From assembly GCA_951828235.1 (NCBI GenBank), contig OX639965.1, forward strand, positions 62,001 through 126,000: DNA of 64,000 bases, read 5' to 3'. Shown here one piece after another: positions 18,595 to 27,570 of the stretch. The translations under genes and the position numbers were made by a program. This stretch comes from an uncultured Gammaproteobacteria bacterium (GTDB taxonomy: Bacteria; Pseudomonadota; Gammaproteobacteria; Steroidobacterales; Foliamicaceae). The stretch's first letter is position 1. Each line of letters begins with the position of its first letter. Below the pieces are notes generated by a model. The model did not search any database, was not told the DNA's origin, and was given only the letters and a program-made list of their open reading frames with translations.

Positions 18595-19875
18595 ATGGCA
18601 GTAAAGCGCGGGATCTGGAACAGGCTGGCGAGCGGAGAGCTGTCAAGCGAGCAGGCGGTCGAGCGTTGCATTGCGCGCTACGGGAGGCGCGAGAACGAAG
18701 TGCGGGCGTTCGCGGCCTTCGACGCCGAGCGGGCGCTGGGCGAGGCGCGCGCGAGAGACCGGGAGCGCGAACTGCGCGGGCCGCGCAGCGTACTGCACGG
18801 GCTGCCGTTCGCGGTCAAGGACGTGATCGATACCGTGGACCTGCCCACGCAGCGCAACTCGCCGCGCTACGAGGGCCGCCGGGCCGAGCAGGACGCCGCC
18901 TGCGTGCGCCTTCTGCGCCAGGCCGGCTGCGTACTGCTGGGCAAGGCGGAAACCGTTGAATTCGCCGGCATCGGCCGCAACCCGCTCACCACCAATCCGC
19001 ATGACCCCGCGCGCACCCCTGGAGGCTCGTCGGCTGGCTCCGGCGCCGCCGTTGCCACCGGCATGGCGCCCATGGCGCTGGGGACGCAAACCGGCGGCTC
19101 GGTGATCCGGCCGTCGTCGTTTTGCGGCGTGGCCGGATTCAAGCCCACCTACGGACGGGTACCGGTGCAGGGACTGTGGCTGCACGCACCCAGCCTCGAT
19201 ACGGTGGGCTGGATGGCGGAGGAGGTGGAACTGCTGGCGCGGACCGCAGAAGTCCTGAACCTGGGCCAATGGCAGGCACCCGAAGACGGCCGTAGCCTGC
19301 GCATCGGGCTGTACCGCACGCCCTACTGGCCGGACGCGGAACCGGCCAGCCGGGCGGCCGTGGAGACCGCCGCCGAGAAGCTGGCGGAGGCCGGCCACAG
19401 TGTAGATACGGTGGACGAGATCCCGGCCGCCGAAAACCTGAACGAGTGGCAGGACGTGATCATGCACGGCGAGGCGCGGATCTCGCTGCTGGCCGAACAC
19501 GGCGCCGGCAAGCAGGGGCTGCACGAGGACATCATCGAGGAAGTCGAGGTCAACCGCGGGATCACGCCGCGGTTGATGGCCGAGGCCTACGACGGGATCG
19601 GCGGCCTGCGTCCGGTGTTCGACGCGCGCCTGGCCGATTACGACGCCTGGCTTACGGCTTCGGTGCCGGGCGAAGCGATCCTGCGCAGCGAGGGAAACGG
19701 CGAGGCCACGTTCAACCGGCTGTTCACGGCGCTGCACCTGCCGTGCGTGACGGTTCCGGCTCAGAAGGGTCCGGCTGGTCTGCCGGTAGGCGTGCAACTC
19801 GTAGGCGCGCGGTTCGCGGACATGCAGGTGCTGGCGGTGGCCGCGGTGCTGGAAAAATTGCTGGCGGACAAGTAA
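18595..19875 (+). CDS. Amidase-signature family hydrolase
   Basis: A 426-residue amidase. The Ser-cisSer-Lys triad is visible: Lys75 in PFAVKDVID, the glycine/serine loop GGSSAGSGAAVA (residues 143-154) and nucleophile Ser169 in GTQTGGSVIRP. The frame is open from 18481, but ATG at 18595 gives the standard amidase N-terminus (the upstream part covers the coxG promoter region). No signal peptide, so probably cytosolic. It may cleave an amide or carbamoylated intermediate connected with the flanking hydantoinase/PrpD genes; the substrate cannot be read from the sequence. The next gene is convergent. Confidence 0.9.
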   Translation: MAVKRGIWNRLASGELSSEQAVERCIARYGRRENEVRAFAAFDAERALGEARARDRERELRGPRSVLHGLPFAVKDVIDTVDLPTQRNSPRYEGRRAEQDAACVRLLRQAGCVLLGKAETVEFAGIGRNPLTTNPHDPARTPGGSSAGSGAAVATGMAPMALGTQTGGSVIRPSSFCGVAGFKPTYGRVPVQGLWLHAPSLDTVGWMAEEVELLARTAEVLNLGQWQAPEDGRSLRIGLYRTPYWPDAEPASRAAVETAAEKLAEAGHSVDTVDEIPAAENLNEWQDVIMHGEARISLLAEHGAGKQGLHEDIIEEVEVNRGITPRLMAEAYDGIGGLRPVFDARLADYDAWLTASVPGEAILRSEGNGEATFNRLFTALHLPCVTVPAQKGPAGLPVGVQLVGARFADMQVLAVAAVLEKLLADK

Positions 19876-19932
19876 CTCTTAACTTGAATATCACTTAAGG
19901 AATACTAAATAATATATTGATATATTTATATT
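19876..19932. other. AT-rich convergent intergenic spacer
   Basis: A 57-base AT-rich stretch between convergent amidase and PrpD genes, with runs such as AATAATATATTGATATATTT. No classical stem plus T-tract terminator is evident. The base composition contrasts sharply with the GC-rich flanks. Confidence 0.5.
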
Positions 19933-21309
19933 TTATATCGGAGTTTCTGGTATAGACTCAACGCCGTTCAGTTCCTCCAGACGCGACAACTGTTCGAACA
20001 GTTCAGCTGCGAGTTCGGCCGGAACTGCTCCGGTAGCCGTTGCGCAATCCATGAACTTGGCGCGCAACTCGCCCGATGAAAGCGGGTTTTGCCCGTGCCC
20101 CCGGTAGCGATGGACCGGTTGGCTCTCGAGTTCGGTTCCGTCGTCAAGCACAACTCCGACAGTGTCCTGGCGCGCTCCGACCGGGTAAACCGGATCGTCG
20201 TCCGGTCCTTCGCTGCGCTCCACCTTGCGCATCAAGGTCTGCATGTCGTCCCGCCGCACACAATCGTCGCGCATTTCCGCAAGTCCCAGGCGCCCGAAGA
20301 TCAGCGGCGCAGCGACCGCGAACTCCAGACTGAACTTGGCCTGCATGGCGTCGACCGGTAGCCGGAACTGCATGACCGAAGAGTGCCCCTCGCTGACGCG
20401 CGCAGTCACCCGCCTGATCGCCGCGGGATCCGGTCCGTGGTCGACGCGCAGTTGCAGGGCCGCGTCCACGCAGCGCTGCGCCGCGCCCACCACCGGGTAA
20501 GGCTTGATGTTCAGCCCGTGCTCGCCAATGTACCAGTCATGGCCGAGTTCGGGCGCTGCCGAGGCGCGGTCCACGCGGCCCGACGGCGATACCGCCTGCA
20601 GCAGGCCCCCTGCCCCGTCCAGCGCGTGGGCCCCCGCGTCCAGTCCGGCCAGCGCGCGCCGAACCGCCACAAGACCGGCCTCGGCCGCGCGCGCGGCCTG
20701 GTAGGGCTTGGCCTGGGTCCCGAAGTTGTCCATCACGCCGCCCCCGGCGGCCGCCGCCAGCCCCAGCGCATTGCGCGTTTCGCCGCGCGACATGCCGCGC
20801 AGCCGGCAAAGGGCGGCGGCCGCACCCGCCGGGCCATAGACGCCGGTCGGGTGCCATCCCGCACCTTGCATGTAGTCCTTCTCACGCCGCGCCAGGACGC
20901 TCCAGACTTCGAACCCCGCCAGGTAGGCCTCGACCATGCTGGCGCCCGAGGCCCGCACCACTTCCGCTTCCGCAAGGATCGGCGGAACCAGCACGGCGCT
21001 GGTGTGATTGGCGAAGGCGTAGTCATCGAAATCGAGCGCGTGTGCCGCGGCCGAACCGATCAGGGCGGCGGCGGAAGCGGGTATTCGATCGTCGCTGAGC
21101 AGCAGGCGGGATTCGGGATTGCCTCCGCCGTCGGACTTGAGCAGATTGCGCACCACCGGCTGGTCCGCTCCGGCGAGGGCGACGCCCAGGCAGTCGACGA
21201 ACCCGGTCACGGCGACTCGGCGGGCCCCCTCCGGAGCGCGCGCGGGGAGGTCGCCGCACAGGAAGTCGAGTATGGATTCGGTCAGCGCGCCCATGGCTGC
21301 CGGAACCAT
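19933..21309 (-). CDS. MmgE/PrpD family protein (copy 1)
   Basis: A 458-residue member of the 2-methylcitrate dehydratase (PrpD)/MmgE/iminodisuccinate epimerase family. Typical features are the helical N-domain with FVDCLGVALAGAD, AAAHALDFDDYA, and GWHPTGVYGPAGAAAALCRL, then the second domain with NIKPYPVVGAAQRC. The family performs dehydration or epimerisation of polycarboxylates; in hydantoinase neighbourhoods the substrate is unknown. No propionate genes (prpB, prpC) are here, so a methylcitrate role is unlikely. It is divergent from hyuA, with hairpin element B in the shared upstream region. Start may be Met1 (21309) or Met6 (21294). Confidence 0.85.
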   Translation of the reverse strand: MVPAAMGALTESILDFLCGDLPARAPEGARRVAVTGFVDCLGVALAGADQPVVRNLLKSDGGGNPESRLLLSDDRIPASAAALIGSAAAHALDFDDYAFANHTSAVLVPPILAEAEVVRASGASMVEAYLAGFEVWSVLARREKDYMQGAGWHPTGVYGPAGAAAALCRLRGMSRGETRNALGLAAAAGGGVMDNFGTQAKPYQAARAAEAGLVAVRRALAGLDAGAHALDGAGGLLQAVSPSGRVDRASAAPELGHDWYIGEHGLNIKPYPVVGAAQRCVDAALQLRVDHGPDPAAIRRVTARVSEGHSSVMQFRLPVDAMQAKFSLEFAVAAPLIFGRLGLAEMRDDCVRRDDMQTLMRKVERSEGPDDDPVYPVGARQDTVGVVLDDGTELESQPVHRYRGHGQNPLSSGELRAKFMDCATATGAVPAELAAELFEQLSRLEELNGVESIPETPI

Positions 21310-21337
21310 ACACGACCTGGTAACGACCTGCGGTTTT

Positions 21338-21449
21338 CGCTGGCACGGTTAGAGGGCTCTTCCGGGAGACGCATGAATCCATCCATGGAGCTTGGTTCCG
21401 CCAGCCCTGGCTCACACACTCCCGGAAGAGCCCTCTAACCGTGCCAGCG
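21338..21449 (+). repeat. Hairpin repeat element, copy B (between prpD-like and hyuA genes)
   Basis: Arms 21338-21368 and 21419-21449 form a perfect 31-bp inverted repeat around a 50-base loop. The loop begins with the core containing GCATGAATCCATCCATGG and ends CTGGCTCACACA, as in copy A (13877-14007, opposite orientation). Only the inner CGGGAG/CTCCCG and the loop ends are shared; the remaining 25 bp of each arm are specific to this locus yet pair perfectly with each other. Confidence 0.85.
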
Positions 21450-21519
21450 CGCAAGCCGCAACCGGCAATGTGCGAAAATTCGCCGTCCTAAATCAGGCGC
21501 GCGGAGAGGCGCGGGCATC

Positions 21520-23637
21520 TTGGCGCGTATCGGCATCGACATCGGCGGAACGTTCACGGACCTTATCGCCTCCGGCCGCGACGGGCAGGTGCTGGCGACC
21601 CACAAGCTCGCCTCTACCCCTCGGGACCCGGCCCGCGCCGCCATGCAGGGCGCCGAGGAACTGCTGCGCAAGGCGGGGCTGGATTTCGCCGACATCGAGT
21701 TCTGCTGTCACGGCACCACCGTCGCCACTAACGCGCTGCTGGAGCGCAAGGGCGCGAAGACCGGCCTGATCACCACCCGCGGCTTTCGCGACGTGCTGCA
21801 CATCGGGCGCAAGAACCGCCCGTACAACTTCTCGCACTACCAGGAAATCGCCCGCCAGAGCCGTCCCCTTTCCCCGCGCCGCTGGCGGATGACGGTGCGG
21901 GAGAGGATCCGCGCTCCCGCCGGCGAAGTCGAAGTGGCGCTCAATGGGGACGACGTGCGCGAGGCCATTGAGCGTCTCAAGGACCAGGGCGTCGAATCCG
22001 TCGCCGTGTGCTGCCTTTTTTCCTTCCTGAACCCGGAGCACGAAAAGCGCATCGCGGAAATCGCCCGGCGCGAGTTCCCGGAAGCCTACGTCACCGCCAG
22101 TCACGAGATTGCGCCACTCGTGCGCGAATACGAGCGCTTTTCCACCACTGCGATGAACGCCTACGTGGGCCCCGTGACCGGCCGCTACGTGCGGCGCTTC
22201 GCCGGCGCGCTGGAGGAGGCCGGCGTGCCGGCGCAATTGCGCCTGATGACCTCCGGCGGCGGCATGGTCGCGCCGGCCGAGGCCTACCGGCGGCCGGTGA
22301 ACCTCCTGCTTTCCGGGCCGGTCGGCGCGTTGATCGCCGGCATCGAGGCCGGCAGGGAGATCGGGCGCAGGAACGTCATCACACTGGACGTGGGCGGCAC
22401 GTCCGCGGACATCGGCGTGGCGCCGGACGGCGAAATGCGCATGCGCAGCCTGCTCGATACGCAGGTAGGCGACTATGACGTGATGACGCCCATGGTGGAC
22501 ATCGCCACGCTGGGCGCCGGCGGCGGTTCGATCGCCTGGCTGGACCCCGAAGGCATGTTCCGCGTGGGTCCGCAGAGTGCCGGCGCCGATCCCGGCCCCG
22601 CCTGCTACGGCAGGGGCGGCGAACAGTCCACCGTAACCGATGCGCTGCTGGTGTGCGGCTGGTACCGCCCCGCCCACCTGGCGGACGCCGTGCCCACGCT
22701 GAAGCCGGACCAGGCCCGCGAGGCCATCCGCCGGCGCGTTGCGGAGCCGCTGGGCCTGACGCCGGAGGACGCCGCCGGCGGCATCTTCGATATCGCGGTC
22801 AACAACACGGTCGAAGCAATGCGCCTGGCCAGCGTGTCCAAGGGCTTTGACCCGCGCGAATTCACGCTGATAGCCTATGGCGGCGCGGGCGGGGCCTTCG
22901 CCGCGCCGGTGGCCGGGGCGCTGGCTATCGGCGAAGTGCTGGTCCCGCCGCATCCCGGCGTAGGCGCGGCCGGCGGGCTCCTGTGCGCGCAGGTGCGCTA
23001 CGAATTCAAGGCAACGCTGTGGAGCGACCTGGAGGATCTGAACTACAGGGCGGTCTCGGACCAGTTCGATGAAATGACGCGGGAGGCCACCGGGCGGCTT
23101 GCAGGCGACGGATTCGGCGCGGATGAAGTGCGCCTGAAACTCTGGGCCGAGTGCCGCTATGCCGGCCAAGGCAACGAACTGGCGGTGAAGACACCGGCCG
23201 GCGAAATCAATGCCGCGTGGGCCGGGGCGTTGCGCGCACGCTTCGATGCCGAGCACGAGCGCGCTTATCTGCGCGCATACCCGGACATGCCGGTGCGGGT
23301 CATCAACCTCGGCGTATCCGCCTACGTGCCCGGCAAGCCTCTCGTATCCGCGCACGCCGCGGAAACGGCCGCCGTGGACGCCGAGCCGCTGCTGACCGCG
23401 CCCTGCCGCTTTCCCGGCTTGACCGATCCCCGGCCTACCGACTTCTATCGCCGGTCCCGGCTCAAGCCGGGCCACCGGATCGAAGGCCCCGCCATAGTTG
23501 AGCAGTCCGATACCACCACCGCAATCCCTCCGGGTTGGCGGGCACGCGTGGACCGCTACTCCAACCTCCGGCTGACCCCCGATAAAGAGGGTGTCCCCGC
23601 CATTTCGGAAGGCGGGACGCCTTCCCTCCCGGCATGA
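21520..23637 (+). CDS. hyuA: Hydantoinase/oxoprolinase subunit A (copy 1)
   Basis: A 705-residue ATP-dependent subunit of the HyuA/N-methylhydantoinase A/5-oxoprolinase family. The N-terminal ATP-binding motif is GIDIGGTFTDL; other family blocks are HGTTVATNALLERKGA, GLITTRGFRDVL, LDVGGTSADIG and GAGGGSIAWLD. The start is a TTG at 21520 with a purine-rich GGAGAGG upstream. The stop overlaps the hyuB ATG by four bases. The C-terminal tail (DKEGVPAISEGGTPSLPA) is encoded by a copy of the short GC-rich palindromic repeat, so the native C-terminus was probably altered. Reaction class: ATP-driven hydrolysis or carboxylation of a cyclic amide or ketone; substrate unknown. Confidence 0.93.
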   Translation: MARIGIDIGGTFTDLIASGRDGQVLATHKLASTPRDPARAAMQGAEELLRKAGLDFADIEFCCHGTTVATNALLERKGAKTGLITTRGFRDVLHIGRKNRPYNFSHYQEIARQSRPLSPRRWRMTVRERIRAPAGEVEVALNGDDVREAIERLKDQGVESVAVCCLFSFLNPEHEKRIAEIARREFPEAYVTASHEIAPLVREYERFSTTAMNAYVGPVTGRYVRRFAGALEEAGVPAQLRLMTSGGGMVAPAEAYRRPVNLLLSGPVGALIAGIEAGREIGRRNVITLDVGGTSADIGVAPDGEMRMRSLLDTQVGDYDVMTPMVDIATLGAGGGSIAWLDPEGMFRVGPQSAGADPGPACYGRGGEQSTVTDALLVCGWYRPAHLADAVPTLKPDQAREAIRRRVAEPLGLTPEDAAGGIFDIAVNNTVEAMRLASVSKGFDPREFTLIAYGGAGGAFAAPVAGALAIGEVLVPPHPGVGAAGGLLCAQVRYEFKATLWSDLEDLNYRAVSDQFDEMTREATGRLAGDGFGADEVRLKLWAECRYAGQGNELAVKTPAGEINAAWAGALRARFDAEHERAYLRAYPDMPVRVINLGVSAYVPGKPLVSAHAAETAAVDAEPLLTAPCRFPGLTDPRPTDFYRRSRLKPGHRIEGPAIVEQSDTTTAIPPGWRARVDRYSNLRLTPDKEGVPAISEGGTPSLPA
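23586..23632. repeat. Short GC-rich palindromic repeat copy in hyuA 3' end
   Basis: Contains GGAAGGCGGGACGCCTTCC, a near-perfect palindrome of the dispersed family, followed by CTCCCGG. It lies in frame within the last codons of hyuA and ends at the hyuB start codon. Confidence 0.75.
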
Positions 23638-25484
23638 ACCTCTGGCCCGGACTCGACCAGGCGCGTAGCACAGGCTTGGGCCGGCACGGCGAGCGGCGCT
23701 GGAACCTGGTGGAGGTCGACCCGGTCTCGCTGCAGGTGATCGGCGGGGCCCTGCACTCCATCGCCTACGAAATGGCCGAACTCCTGGTGCGCATGGCCTA
23801 TTCCAGCGTGATGCGCGAATCGCGCGACATCGGCGCGGCGCTGCTGGACTTCGACGGGCGGCAGTTGTGCGAGAGCGATTCCACCCCCATGCACTGCGGC
23901 TCACTGCCCGCCTACGTGCGCGGCATCGACCGAAAGCACCGCGGAAACTATCGGCCCGGCGACGTCTATCTCCATAACCACCCGTATCACGGCGCCTCGC
24001 ACAGCCCCGATTACGGCGTGCTGCTGCCGCTGTTCGTGGGCGACGTACACGTCGGGTTCGCCGGCTGCACCGGCCACATGGTGGACATCGGCGCCGCCGA
24101 CCCCGGTTTTTCCGTGGACGTGCCGGACTTCTTCGCCGAGGGCCAGATCCTGGACGCGGTGAAACTGCACGCCGCGGGGGAGCGGCGCGAGGACCTCTGG
24201 TCGCTGATCATGGACAACGTGCGCACGCCCGAGGCCAACGCCGGCGACCTTGAGGCGATGATCGCCTGCTGCCGGCTGGGCGAGCAGCGTTTTGCCGGGC
24301 TGGTCGCTCAGCACGGCCTGGACCGCGTAATGAGCGCGGCCGAAGAGTGGATGAACTACGCCGAGCGGCGGATGCGCGCGCGCGTCGAGGAGCTGCCCGA
24401 CGGCGAATACGCCGCGCCCGACGCCTGGCTGGAGGACGACGGCAAGCATTTCGGCAAGCCGCTGAAGATCGCAACGCGCGTGCTGGTGCGAGGCGGGGAC
24501 ATCTGCGTGGACCTGACCGGCTCCACGCCGCAGACCGCCACCGGCTTCAATTGCCCCTTCGAGGGCAGCGTGCTGCCGGCGGTGAACTTCGCGGTGCGCG
24601 CCCTGTTGCTGGACGAGACCGCAGAGGGCGCCGGCGTGCCTCAGAACGACGGCGTTTTTCGGCCGGTCTACGCCCACGCTCCGAAGGGCAGCATCTTCAA
24701 CCCGATCTACCCGCGAGGCTGCGAGGCCCGCTTCACCCAGATCAACCGGATTCCCGACCAGGTACTGCTCGCGCTCAGCGAGGCCCTGCCGGAGCGGGTC
24801 ACCGGGGGCAATTCGGCCAACGTCTCCTGCTTCGTGTATTCGTTCGAGTCGTATCGGGGCAAGTACCAGATCAACGTGGAGATCAACGAGGGTTCGTACG
24901 GCGGCCGGCACGGCCGCGACGGACTTGATGCCGTGGATACGCTGATGGCCAATACCCGCAACAACCCGCTGGAGGAAATGGAACTGTCGGTGCCGATGCT
25001 GTGCGAACGCTACGAACTGCGCGACGAGGCGCCGGCGCCGGGACGCTGGCGCGGCGGCATGGGCGCGGTCAAGACCTGGCGCTTTCTTGATGGCGCGGCG
25101 GTGAGTTCCACCGGCGACAACCGCTCCGGCGACCCGCCGCGCGGGATCTTCGGCGGCGCCGACGGCCTGCCCGGCCAGGTGAAGGTCAATCCGGGCACCG
25201 GGCGGGAACAGGAACTGCCGGCCAAGGTATCGCACGCCCGTTTCGACGCCGGCGACCGGCTGGAGATCACGCTGGTGTCCGGCGGCGGTTACGGCGATCC
25301 TCTCGAGCGCGATCCGCTCAGCGTGGCCGCCGATGTGCTCGACGGGCTGCTTTCCAGCGAGGAGGCGCGCAAGCACTACGGCGTTGTGATCGACCCCGAC
25401 AGCGGCGCGCCGGATGAGACCGCAACCGCAGCGTTGCGCGCCGGGAAGGAGGCGTCCCGCCCTCCCAAGGAAGAACGCTCGTGA
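23634..25484 (+). CDS. hyuB: Hydantoinase/oxoprolinase subunit B (copy 1)
   Basis: A 616-residue HyuB-family subunit, partner of HyuA. Recognisable blocks are VDPVSLQVIGGALHSIAYEM, RESRDIGAALLDFDGR, MHCGSLPAYV, DVYLHNHPYHGASHSPDY (likely metal-ligand His) and the C-terminal GDRLEITLVSGGGYGDP. The ATG overlaps the hyuA stop (ATGA); about 28 residues precede the conserved start, perhaps because the palindromic repeat moved the junction. The end of the gene also lies in a repeat copy (25441-25470), giving the tail GKEASRPPKEERS. It overlaps the following prpD-like gene by four bases (GTGA). Confidence 0.93.
   Translation: MNLWPGLDQARSTGLGRHGERRWNLVEVDPVSLQVIGGALHSIAYEMAELLVRMAYSSVMRESRDIGAALLDFDGRQLCESDSTPMHCGSLPAYVRGIDRKHRGNYRPGDVYLHNHPYHGASHSPDYGVLLPLFVGDVHVGFAGCTGHMVDIGAADPGFSVDVPDFFAEGQILDAVKLHAAGERREDLWSLIMDNVRTPEANAGDLEAMIACCRLGEQRFAGLVAQHGLDRVMSAAEEWMNYAERRMRARVEELPDGEYAAPDAWLEDDGKHFGKPLKIATRVLVRGGDICVDLTGSTPQTATGFNCPFEGSVLPAVNFAVRALLLDETAEGAGVPQNDGVFRPVYAHAPKGSIFNPIYPRGCEARFTQINRIPDQVLLALSEALPERVTGGNSANVSCFVYSFESYRGKYQINVEINEGSYGGRHGRDGLDAVDTLMANTRNNPLEEMELSVPMLCERYELRDEAPAPGRWRGGMGAVKTWRFLDGAAVSSTGDNRSGDPPRGIFGGADGLPGQVKVNPGTGREQELPAKVSHARFDAGDRLEITLVSGGGYGDPLERDPLSVAADVLDGLLSSEEARKHYGVVIDPDSGAPDETATAALRAGKEASRPPKEERS
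25441..25470. repeat. Short GC-rich palindromic repeat copy in hyuB 3' end
   Basis: Reads GGGAAGGAGGCGTCCCGCCC, the family motif, in frame with the hyuB C-terminus just before the coupled start of the next gene. Confidence 0.7.
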
Positions 25485-26857
25485 CCGTCGCCGGGAACGC
25501 GCGCAGCCTGGCGCTGGCCAAGGAACTGCTGGCGGTGGCCGACACGCCGCTTGCGGAGCGCGACCTTGGGCAGATCCGGAACCTGATCCTGGATCACCTG
25601 GGCTGCTGCTACGCCGGTTCGCTGCTGGCCTGGGGCCGGCGCCTGCACGAATGGGCAACGCCGCACGGTGGTTCGGGCAACGCTCCGCTTCTGGCGTCGA
25701 ACATGCGCCTGGCCCCGGCCCTGGCGGCGTTCGTGAACGCCACCTCGGCCCACGGCCTGGAACTCGACGACACCCACGACGAGTCCGTCAGCCACCCCGG
25801 CGCGGCCGTGATCGCCTCCAGCCTTGCGCTCGCCGCCCACCACGGGCTGGACGGGCGGCAACTGGCAGCGGCGATTTACGCCGGTTACGAGGCGGTAGGG
25901 CGGGTGGGTGCAGCCACCAACGCCGCGGAGACTATCGAACTGGGTTTTCATCCCACCAGCCTGTTCGTCGGCTTCGGCGCAGCGGCGGCGGCAGCCGTGC
26001 TACTCAGGCTCCCGCCCAGGGAACTGGCGCGCGGCTGGGGGCTGGTCCTGTCCATGGCCGGCGGTTCCATGCAGTTCAGCCAGGAACCCGAAGGCACCAC
26101 CGTCAAGCGCCTGCACGGCGGCTACGCAGCGCTGCATGGCGTGATGGCCGCGGAACACGCCTCGCTCGGCATCGCCGGGCCCGAGCAGGCGCTGGAGGGC
26201 CGCTACGGTCTGATCAGCAACTTCGGCGCCAATTCCGATCCCGAGCGGCTCAACCGCCCCCACCCCGACGGACCGGAGATCCACCGCATCAGCTACAAGC
26301 CCTACCCCTGCTGCCGCCTGTTTCACTCGACGCTGGACGCACTCGCCGAGGTTACCGGCGGTTTCAGCCTGGATCCGCAGGAGATCGATTCCATCGTGGT
26401 GGGCGGTCCCGACATCATGGTTACCCAGCACATGCTGCGCCGCCCGACCTCCGAGATGGCCGCGCAATACAGCCTGCCGTTCACGCTGGGCGCGGCGCTC
26501 TACCACGGCCCGAGTTCGGTGGCCGGCTTCATGGGAAAGGCGCTGGAGGACCCGCGCACGCTGGCGATCGCCGACCGCGTCGAGGCGGTGGCCGATGCCG
26601 GCATGCAGGCGGCTTTCCCCGCACACTTCGGGAGCTGGCTTGAACTGAAGGTCCGTAACGGCGAGACGCGCCGCTCGGACGTGCTGGACAGCCTCGGCAC
26701 ACCGGCCAACCCCATGGATCGCGCCGACCTGATCGCGAAGTTCGACAGCCTGACCGCCGGCGACAACGGCATCCGCGGCCAGGAGGTTGCGGCACGGCTG
26801 GACAACCTGGCCGGACTTCGCCTGATCGATTCCCTTCTTACGCCTTTCTGCTCCTGA
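25481..26857 (+). CDS. MmgE/PrpD family protein (copy 2)
   Basis: A 458-residue MmgE/PrpD-family protein, only distantly similar to copy 1 at 19933-21309. Family features: ILDHLGCCYAGSLLAWG, SAHGLELDDTHDESVSHPG and YKPYPCCRLFHSTLDAL. GTG start overlapping the hyuB stop, so hyuA-hyuB-prpD form one translationally coupled set. Linkage to a hydantoinase suggests it handles the ring-opened or pre-cyclised acid (dehydration, epimerisation or decarboxylation-type chemistry) in the same pathway. No signal peptide. The precise reaction is unknown. Confidence 0.86.
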   Translation: MTVAGNARSLALAKELLAVADTPLAERDLGQIRNLILDHLGCCYAGSLLAWGRRLHEWATPHGGSGNAPLLASNMRLAPALAAFVNATSAHGLELDDTHDESVSHPGAAVIASSLALAAHHGLDGRQLAAAIYAGYEAVGRVGAATNAAETIELGFHPTSLFVGFGAAAAAAVLLRLPPRELARGWGLVLSMAGGSMQFSQEPEGTTVKRLHGGYAALHGVMAAEHASLGIAGPEQALEGRYGLISNFGANSDPERLNRPHPDGPEIHRISYKPYPCCRLFHSTLDALAEVTGGFSLDPQEIDSIVVGGPDIMVTQHMLRRPTSEMAAQYSLPFTLGAALYHGPSSVAGFMGKALEDPRTLAIADRVEAVADAGMQAAFPAHFGSWLELKVRNGETRRSDVLDSLGTPANPMDRADLIAKFDSLTAGDNGIRGQEVAARLDNLAGLRLIDSLLTPFCS

Positions 26858-26865
26858 ATTCGCTT

Positions 26866-27570
26866 ATGTCCAAAGAACGCACCACCGCCTACCCGGTCCC
26901 GGCCGAACAGTTGCAGGCCGACGTGGCCCTGCTGCTCGACACCATCGCCGCCGGCGACGTGGCGATCGCACCGCTGGACGTCGCCTACGCCGTCAACGCC
27001 TGCACCGAGCCGGGAATCCGACGCATCTACGCGGCCAAGAAGCGCAGCTATGAGAAACCGGGCGGATTGTTCGCCAACACCGCCATGAGCCGCGCGATCC
27101 ACATCATGGAGGACTGGAAGCACGACCTGGCCGAGACCATCGTGCGCGAGGAGGACATCCCCTTCTCCATCGTCGCGCCGTTTCGCACGGAGCACGAGTT
27201 TTTCGCCCGCGTCGATCCCTTCGTGATGCAGTCGTCCACCAAGGCCGAGACCATGGACATGCTGCTCAACGCCGGGCAGTTCCACAACGAAATCGCGCGC
27301 CAGTCATGGAAGCGCGGCATGCCGGTATTCGGATCGTCGGCCAACACGTCGCTGCAGGGCTCGAAATACCGCTACGCGGACATTGAGGCGCCGGTGCGTG
27401 AAGCGGCCAGCGTGTATTTCGACTACGGGCTGTCGAAATACGCCAACCCGCAAGGCCACTCCAGCACCATTATCGACTTCCGCGACTTCAGCGTGATCCG
27501 CGTGGGCGTGGTGTTCGACAAGGTCGCAGCCGCCTTTCGCCGGCACGGCAAGGTACGACTCAAGGTGTGA
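26866..27570 (+). CDS. YrdC/Sua5-like domain protein
   Basis: A 234-residue single-domain protein of the Sua5/YciO/YrdC fold, which binds nucleotides and in TsaC makes threonylcarbamoyl-AMP. The family signature is seen as AIYAAKKRSYEKP-type lysine motif (IYAAKKRSYEKPGGLF) and FGSSANTSLQGSKYR. It starts eight bases after the prpD-like gene. The placement beside hyuAB suggests a dedicated paralogue acting on a carbamoyl-type intermediate and not the housekeeping tRNA enzyme, but this is inference. The N-terminal lysine-rich region differs from the standard KxR motif spacing, supporting a specialised role. Confidence 0.75.
   Translation: MSKERTTAYPVPAEQLQADVALLLDTIAAGDVAIAPLDVAYAVNACTEPGIRRIYAAKKRSYEKPGGLFANTAMSRAIHIMEDWKHDLAETIVREEDIPFSIVAPFRTEHEFFARVDPFVMQSSTKAETMDMLLNAGQFHNEIARQSWKRGMPVFGSSANTSLQGSKYRYADIEAPVREAASVYFDYGLSKYANPQGHSSTIIDFRDFSVIRVGVVFDKVAAAFRRHGKVRLKV

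Noticed and set aside
19933..21309. Annotation as 2-methylcitrate dehydratase (prpD)
   Set aside because: No prpB or prpC genes are nearby, and the family is broad; only MmgE/PrpD family membership is supported.
21493..23904. Long open frame of about 800 codons on the minus strand opposite hyuA
   Set aside because: It is a GC-driven shadow of hyuA: low-complexity Arg/Ala/Gly-rich translation, no family motifs, while the plus strand is a textbook HyuA.
23901..25658. Long minus-strand open frame of about 585 codons opposite hyuB
   Set aside because: Same reason: composition-driven antisense frame without recognisable domains; hyuB on the plus strand explains the conservation.
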